Positions 59,601-64,000 of a stretch of 64,000 bases of DNA are shown here, piece by piece. The notes below the pieces were generated by a model, which worked only from the letters and a program-made list of their open reading frames with translations, was not told where the DNA came from and ran no database searches. The stretch is taken from positions 72,366,095 through 72,430,094 of the forward strand of contig OY294044.1 in assembly GCA_958510825.1 (NCBI GenBank), given 5' to 3'. Position 1 is the stretch's first letter. Every line of letters starts with the position of its first letter. This DNA comes from Brachypterus glaber. Its lineage: Eukaryota; Arthropoda; Insecta; Coleoptera; Kateretidae. The position numbers and the translations under genes were made by a program.

Positions 59601-62148
59601 CAATGGTCATAAATGGGCATTTCAACCTTAGAAGCAAAGACGATTCGTGAATGGTTGATACGCCTATCAAAAGGAAACCATTCACGAATAGTATTACACT
59701 GGTTATTTATTTAGGCCATAACCCTATTGAGAACGATTGCCGAATAGTACAAGCTTGTGTAATTTTTCAATTTTAGTGCACTTGCAGCGTTATGCTATAG
59801 TTGGCGCCACATGTTATTTCCTACCACTAACAAAACTTTTAAAATGAATAAAGTCGCGTTCTTGAAATACTGTTATAACGATACACTACTAGTAACTTAC
59901 TAGTCAGCTAATTCGATACACATCGGATTGGTTTATCTGGAAGCTTTAGCCTAGAGAAACTAGTTCGTCCAGTCATCTTGGGGAACATCCCTACTTCCGG
60001 TTTCGTTCGGTGTCCTCAAGTTGTTAAAAATGGATTTGTGTGGGGGCGATTTTTTCGTTATTTTTTGATATTTCTTCGCGTTTTCAAGTAACAAGCAAAA
60101 ATGTGTGTCTGGAGTCACATCACTATAGAAATCCTTTGAAAAACCATAGAACCATAGAAAACCTTTGAAAAACCATAGAACCATAGAAAATCTTTGAAAA
60201 ACCATAGAAAAACCTTTCAGTCGAAGTTGGGTTTGCCAATGCTTGCCTTTTCAGAACGCGGATCCTTTCATGAATTGTCATTAATAGTGTTTTGCCCTAA
60301 ATAAATAAACGATTGGAAACCATTGATCCACACATGAATGGTTTTCAATGGATCTTTTTAAGCAGGGATGTCTTTTTGTCCCCGTATTTTTTTACTTTGG
60401 TTTGCTGACTTTCGCTGAGTTTCATTAAACGCACCTATTTATTTTGGTTAATTAAAAACAAGTGGTCGTGCGAGTTTGGACTTTTGGACTCGCTTATTGA
60501 GGTTCATGAGAGTACCTAACTTTTTTTTTATTTACTTTTTCTCATTTTCGTGTATATAGTTCTAGTCGTAGCTAAAAAAATATGGGACATGTTTTGTATT
60601 TTTTTATCCATAATCTTTATCAGAATTTTATCTCTCGTAGTTTTGGAATACAAAAAATTACACTTATTTTAAAAATTTCAAGTAATTTTTTTTTTATTTC
60701 CTCCATGGGGGAATTAATTTTTTTTGTTAATCTTACGGAAGAGCCATGGCCCTTTACCTAAAAAGTTATCATGCTTTCGGTAATAACTAGCGCTCTCTAC
60801 AAAAAACTTTTTTTTTTGATAAAAAATAATTTTTTACCCCATTTTCGTCCACCGTACTTATTTCGGTACACATTTTTAAAGCGAGATAAGAGACATCTAT
60901 GATTCTAAGGCCTAATTATTTTTATATAAACATCTTAAATATAGTTTTATTTCTTTAGGCCTGTAATATTTGTTAAAAACGTGATCCAATAAATATTTTA
61001 TAAGCTGTGACGCAGCGTAACGTTTTCAAGATCCCCTTCCCCCCCTTGGCGCGTTACGTAATAATTGAACGTTCCCTAAGCAGGACTTAGTTTAAATAAA
61101 CGTTTTGCAAATTTGGAAAAAGGGGTTATTTTGTGGTATAGTGCACACTGTACGAAACCCTTCAAAAAACGCATTAAAAAAAACGAGTAAAAAAATGACG
61201 GTTGCAGATTTTTCCGAAAATATGAAGTGAAAATGTTGTTCACTTCACTTCACTTCAGAAAATACACTACCAGTAAAAAAGCTTTCCCATTTTACCACCT
61301 GAGCGTAAAATAGATTTTTTATTATCAGATTCACTTCCAGCAACCTCAAAAACGTCAATATACCAATTTTCACAAAAATCAAAAATATATTTCAAGATTA
61401 ATTTTTATCAACCTCAAAAACCCCCTATCTACAAATTTTCACGAAAATTTGGAAAACATTTCAAAATATTTACCCCCTCACCCTCTCGGGGGTGGAGTTA
61501 GAGAAATTTTATTATCAGATTCAACTTCAGCAACCTTAAAAACCTCTATATAGCAATTTTAAATTTGTTCTAAAAAAATGTATTTTTCCCCATTTGCCTC
61601 CCTTGCCGCACGCCAATGTTCACCAAAAACAATCCCGAGCGAGAACTTTTGGTAACATACCTGTATGCCGAAATTCAAGTCTCTAGCTTAAAGCGGACAG
61701 ACCGATCGACCGACCGATCGACCGACATTTTTTTTTGCTTGAAATTGATTTATATCGACATAAAACGTCATAAAACGCAAAAATTCGCAAAAAAAAATTT
61801 TTGAAAATTTTTGCACGAATACAAGGCTTTCCGAAATTTTGAAAATTTTCAAAATGGGAAAGCTAAATACCTGACGTCTGGATGTGCATCCAGCATAGCT
61901 CTCATCAGCGTCGTCCCTGACCGCGGCACTCCACCGATGAAAATCAACGGCATCTGTCGATTATATTCGTAAACCTTTCCATCCGACCCTGTAACATATT
62001 TGTAGTCCGGCACCATTCGGGAGGCATCAAAATCATCAGAGCGGGCATTAAAAAAACAGAGGATGGTGAGATATATGACGACGAATGTAAAAAGCAGCAA
62101 AAGCAGCTTTTTGAAGCCGGAAGACCTTAAAGACCTAAATTTTTGCAT
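53352..62148 (-). CDS. Tpst: Protein-tyrosine sulfotransferase (TPST)
   Basis: Four coding exons, 61871-62148, 58510-58826, 56392-56626 and 53352-53676, join in phase to 384 aa (vertebrate TPST1/2 370-377). The enzyme is a type II membrane protein of the trans-Golgi. It transfers sulfate from PAPS to tyrosines of secreted and membrane proteins. Seen: a short basic cytoplasmic N-terminus, a signal anchor at about residues 15-33, the 5'-phosphosulfate-binding motif PRSGTTLMR at 75-83, catalytic Glu in CGQET (residue 97, equal to human TPST2 Glu99), Lys156 in CNKDP, the 3'-phosphate-binding MVRDGRA with Ser189, and [11 protein letters not shown] with Ser281. The first Glu of the usual CGEET is Gln here, but the catalytic one is kept. 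The tail is acidic and longer than in vertebrates. Introns are filled with transposon fragments. Confidence 0.96.
54030..55001. mobile_element. Foldback element with ~450-bp arms
   Basis: The left arm (TAGTTGCATTTGGATATATT, TTCTCGATCACCTCG, ATATAACGCACAG, GGATTGGTTCTCTGTG, AAATATCTTTATGCG) is mirrored by the right arm (AAAGATATTTTAGATCCGC, AGAGAATCAATCCACGG, CTGTGCGCTATATCTC, CGAGCTGATCGAGAA). The centre is near 54510. It lies in TPST intron 3. A single arm recurs at 37520-38330. Confidence 0.75.
55130..56083 (+). pseudogene. C-terminal reverse transcriptase fragment (jockey-like)
   Basis: The frame begins just after the catalytic site ([32 protein letters not shown]), has an in-frame stop (TAA at about 55290), then continues [36 protein letters not shown] and [15 protein letters not shown]. 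Further frameshifts occur near 55710 and 55930. It ends [16 protein letters not shown] before TGA at 56081-56083. It is non-functional. Confidence 0.8.
55130..56160 (+). mobile_element. 5'-truncated non-LTR retrotransposon with 14-bp target-site duplication
   Basis: TAACGTTACATGTC occurs at 55116-55129 and again at 56161-56174, directly bounding reverse-transcriptase-derived sequence. Truncation at the 5' end plus a long direct flanking duplication is the hallmark of target-primed reverse transcription. The host DNA on both sides is itself a repeat rich in AACGTT motifs. It lies in TPST intron 3, antisense to the host gene. Confidence 0.85.
56392..56626 (-). CDS. Tpst: TPST coding exon 3
   Basis: [20 protein letters not shown] through NNGIKLSK. 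Acceptor TTTTTTTACAG, donor GCAA/GTAAGT. The [15 protein letters not shown] block is diagnostic of the family. Confidence 0.95.
56731..57000. mobile_element. Foldback family D element, copy 3 (interrupted)
   Basis: AACCCTGTGATACTTCGCAG, GCCAGATGGCGAAATAGTC, ACGAGCGAGATATGGAGCA. After about 57000 it gives way to a GGGAACGTTC-family end (to 57118) and then to a MITE: a nested arrangement in TPST intron 2. Confidence 0.55.
57137..57351. mobile_element. MITE with TATGGTCTG termini, copy 2
   Basis: 215 bp, TATGGTCTGTTTCATCAAGC ... GCTTGATGAACCAGACCATA. Near-identical in layout and length to 22392-22607, including the internal GTATATTCGCA block (duplicated here). Confidence 0.8.
57805..58332. mobile_element. 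Palindromic family A element, copy 7
   Basis: TATACAGGGTGATCAGTAAC on the left and TTATTGATCACCCTGTATA on the right, with the paired GGTTGATCCGAAAATTAGCC / GCTTATTTCCGGACCAACC blocks. It lies in TPST intron 2, 178 bp from exon 2. Confidence 0.75.
58510..58826 (-). CDS. Tpst: TPST coding exon 2: catalytic core
   Basis: From [10 protein letters not shown] to RKVTITG. Acceptor CTCTTTCAG, donor ACAG/GTGAGA. It contains the catalytic Glu, the Lys of CNKDP and the 3'-phosphate-binding MVRDGRA. Confidence 0.95.
59241..60369. mobile_element. 1.13-kb non-autonomous DNA element with ~35-bp terminal inverted repeats
   Basis: TCCCTGCCTAAAAAGACTAA and GAAAACCATTCATG on the left against CATGAATGGTTTTC and TCTTTTTAAGCAGGGA on the right. 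Between them, partial copies of AACCATTCACGAATAG recur in both orientations. A ~33-bp minisatellite (AAACCATAGAACCATAGAAAA) lies at about 60125-60215. No transposase is visible and no clear target duplication was found. It lies in TPST intron 1. Confidence 0.7.
61015..61079. repeat. GGGAACGTTC-family terminus, reversed
   Basis: GCGTTACGTAATAATTGAAC then GTTCCCTAA, preceded by a pyrimidine-rich CCCCTTCCCCCCCTT. Confidence 0.55.
61285..61860. repeat. Dispersed repeat, family H, copy 2, abutting TPST exon 1
   Basis: Tandem phrases (TTATTATCAGATTCA, CAACCTCAAAAACC, TATACCAATTTTCAC, CTCGGGGGTGGAGTTAG) are followed by GACCGATCGACCGACCG and ATAAAACGTCATAAAACGC, the same order as at 11690-12440. Confidence 0.6.
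61871..62148 (-). CDS. Tpst: TPST coding exon 1: membrane anchor and PAPS loop
   Basis: 92 codons plus two bases, from [20 protein letters not shown] to AHPDV. The donor CAG/GTATTT splits the Arg codon that precedes CGQET. A dispersed repeat ends within about 10 bp of this donor. Confidence 0.95.
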
Positions 62149-62195
62149 GGTTCGGATTATCTTCTTATGTCATTTTCCACGCACGTAGATCACAT
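62149..62195 (-). promoter_or_regulatory. TPST 5' UTR segment with splice acceptor and two minimal uORFs
   Basis: On the minus strand a TTTTTTTGCAG acceptor is followed by ATGTGA (start directly followed by stop, 62195-62190) and then ATG-ACA-TAA (62173-62165). The main ATG at 62148 comes after these. A 5' UTR intron is inferred; its upstream exon was not found. Confidence 0.5.
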
Positions 62196-62776
62196 CTGCA
62201 AAAAAACACATTTTTATCTATTTGCGTTTCACCTTTTTGATTTTTCAGTTTTATTAAATATATTTCCTGGAAAATCAGAAGCAAGATTTGGTTTCAGAAA
62301 CAAAATCAGCTTAGACAGTTTATTTTTAGACTTTTAACGCATTGCGGACGGATATTTATGAAAAAAAATATTTATTTTATTAAAACTGTATTTTTAAATT
62401 CAAAAAAAAGTTAAGAACTTAAGAAATAATAATTGAAAAACTTAAAAATATCCAAAAATTGTAACCTACCATAAGGACGTAAAATTTGAACATCAAAAAC
62501 GCATCGATAGATTTTTTTAAATTTGATCTTAAAAAGATGCCAAAGCTCTAAATAATTAAAATATAAAAAAACTTGGGTTATATAAAAGTTGAGCTAAAAA
62601 TCGTTTCCAGACCGGGGTGTTGCCCCTCGGCTGTAAGCTATAGTAAATTATATAATAATATGTTAATCATATAAAAAAAATTACCTAACAAATATATTTG
62701 ATATAAACCATCAGGGGTAGTACGGTAATAGTGCCTAAGTCACTTAAACGAACAATGGGTAAGCCTTTATTTATTA

Positions 62777-63050
62777 TAATCACGGGTCGGATCGAAGTAG
62801 CATTTACCGGGGGCATGCAAAAATTAGAATTTAAAAAAAACCCTTTTTTTAAGTAAATAGACACTTTAAACTATTGTTCATTTGTACTCAGTGTCATGGT
62901 CCATGACTCATGGAGAAGCGCTTAATTTTTTTTTTGAAAATTGTTTCTCTTTTCAAAAAACAAATAGTTTACTTGAAAAAAGAGTTTTTTTTTAATTCTA
63001 ATTTTTGCATGCCCCCGGTAATGGCTACTTTGACCCGACCCGTGGTTATC
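62777..63050. repeat. Foldback repeat with CACGGGTCGG arms
   Basis: ATCACGGGTCGGATCGAAGT, TACCGGGGGCATGCAAAAAT and AGAATTTAAAAAAAA on the left are mirrored by ATTTTTGCATGCCCCCGGTA and TTTGACCCGACCCGTGG on the right, with arms of about 90 bp. It lies upstream of TPST. Confidence 0.75.
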
Positions 63051-63179
63051 ATACTCTTTATAGTCTCATGACTAGATAGTTTTCATATTTCCAAAATCGA
63101 CAAAACCCTACACAGACAAAAACATTCTGTCCATCCAAATGCATCCGTCCGTCTGTTATAAAATATGTGCAAATGTCCC

Positions 63180-63290
63180 TCTTCTTAACGTTAGAATCAA
63201 ACGTTAGTTACAAACGTTAGATTTATAAGTTAGAAATACGTTATAAGTACGTTTAATTTCTAACTTTCGAAGGGGGCGTGGCCAACTAGC
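63180..63290. repeat. AACGTTAG-rich repeat
   Basis: AACGTTAG and variants occur four or more times (TTAACGTTAGAATCAAACG, ACAAACGTTAGATTTA). This is similar to the AACGTT-rich host repeat around the LINE at 55-56 kb. Confidence 0.4.
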
Positions 63291-63621
63291 AAATTTCTAC
63301 CTGCATCATAAAATGACAGCTGGAGACAAATTTATTCATATAAATAAATCTTAATATATTTTAGAAATCATAATTCCGTTACATTTATAAAATAGCTGGC
63401 CAAAATATTTTTCATGTAATATGCTGTTATACTTCGATAAATAAGTTTACCTCTCAGAAAAACATTATACTTAGTTAATATTTATTTATACATTCAGAAA
63501 TATTTTTTAAATTCTAGTACTGCATTGCAAAACTTACTATAATTTTGAATTTGGGGGATAATATTTTTTTAAACTTATTATGGAAATAATAAATATAAAA
63601 TTATATTGTAATTTAATATAC

Positions 63622-64000
63622 AGAGCGGTCCAAAAGTCACCCCCCTTAACTTTTGAACGAGTTGAGATATCGACTTCAAATTTATAACTCTTAAATAAGA
63701 CAACTCAATCTATCTTTTAGCTCTTAAAATGTGGGCAAGGGGGCATAGGGGAACTTTTTTTATGTAAAGGGGGGTCGTGTGAATATAATTTTAAAGCAAA
63801 TAAAATTCTCTATCTGATTGTATATTTTATAATTTTTTAAACAAGGTTTTTAAGTTTTTTTTTTTGTAAATTTTTATTTATGTCAATTAAAGTAATAATA
63901 GTAATAGTTTATTTTATCACTTGAGCTGTAGTTTACAGATGTGAGCCTCAGTACAATAAATATAAGAAAAATAAATAAATAAATACAAACTATAGTGTAC
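63622..64000. repeat. Repeat family F, continuing past the window edge
   Basis: GAGCGGTCCAAAAGTCACCC begins the unit, followed by CTTTTGAACGAGTTGAGATA and GGGGGGTCGTGTGAAT. This is the mirror of the end at 26163. 63291-63621 shows nothing else. Confidence 0.5.

Noticed and set aside
59960..60205. 81-codon minus-strand frame with repeating W/F-G-F motifs
   Set aside because: The repeating protein pattern comes from the AAACCATAGAACC minisatellite within a DNA element, so it is not a gene.

Overview
The window is nuclear DNA of an insect, probably a holometabolous one such as a beetle. The order is a guess. The evidence is AT-rich sequence, five spliced or single-exon eukaryotic genes with GT-AG introns, an insect-type 27 kDa hemolymph-protein gene, and very dense mobile-element debris. 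There are no operons, no ribosome-binding sites, no CRISPR array and no convincing functional tRNA gene.

Genes in order. A TSPO translocator-protein gene (5884-6503, +, 3 exons, 169 aa) lies tail-to-tail with a one-exon gene for the beta subunit of the nascent polypeptide-associated complex (6999-7490, -). The coatomer alpha-subunit gene (12576-30356, -, 7 coding exons, 1218 aa) fills the middle; its introns are almost entirely transposon-derived. Only 614 bp from its start, in divergent orientation, begins a gene for a secreted 244-aa protein of the DUF1397 / 27 kDa hemolymph glycoprotein type (30971-39210, +, 3 exons). At the right lies a complete protein-tyrosine sulfotransferase gene (53352-62148, -, 4 coding exons, 384 aa). 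All exon joins were checked by reading frame and by conserved protein sequence across each junction. Four of the five products serve general cell biology: nascent-chain handling at the ribosome (NAC), COPI vesicle coats at the Golgi, tyrosine sulfation in the trans-Golgi, and mitochondrial outer-membrane ligand transport (TSPO). The fifth is a secreted protein. They are neighbours rather than a pathway.

Everything else is repeats. There are three dead non-LTR retrotransposon fragments, one with a perfect 14-bp target-site duplication; an LTR-retroelement primer-binding site; and a tRNA-derived SINE-like unit. A palindromic family with TACAGGGTG-like ends is present in seven copies, and several other foldback/MITE families occur in two or more copies. 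Three tandem arrays are present: a ~200-bp array, a 188-190-bp array, and a 940-bp unit duplicated almost without change. The most unusual features are the large inverted repeats inside introns, a perfect 52-bp palindrome, a set of hairpin elements with GC-rich cores, and repeats that run to within about 10 bp of coding-exon 5' splice sites.

I found no obviously new gene system. The items most worth checking are the recurring hairpin family, the nested foldback element at 2.5-4.4 kb, the 940-bp duplication, and the splice-site-adjacent insertions.
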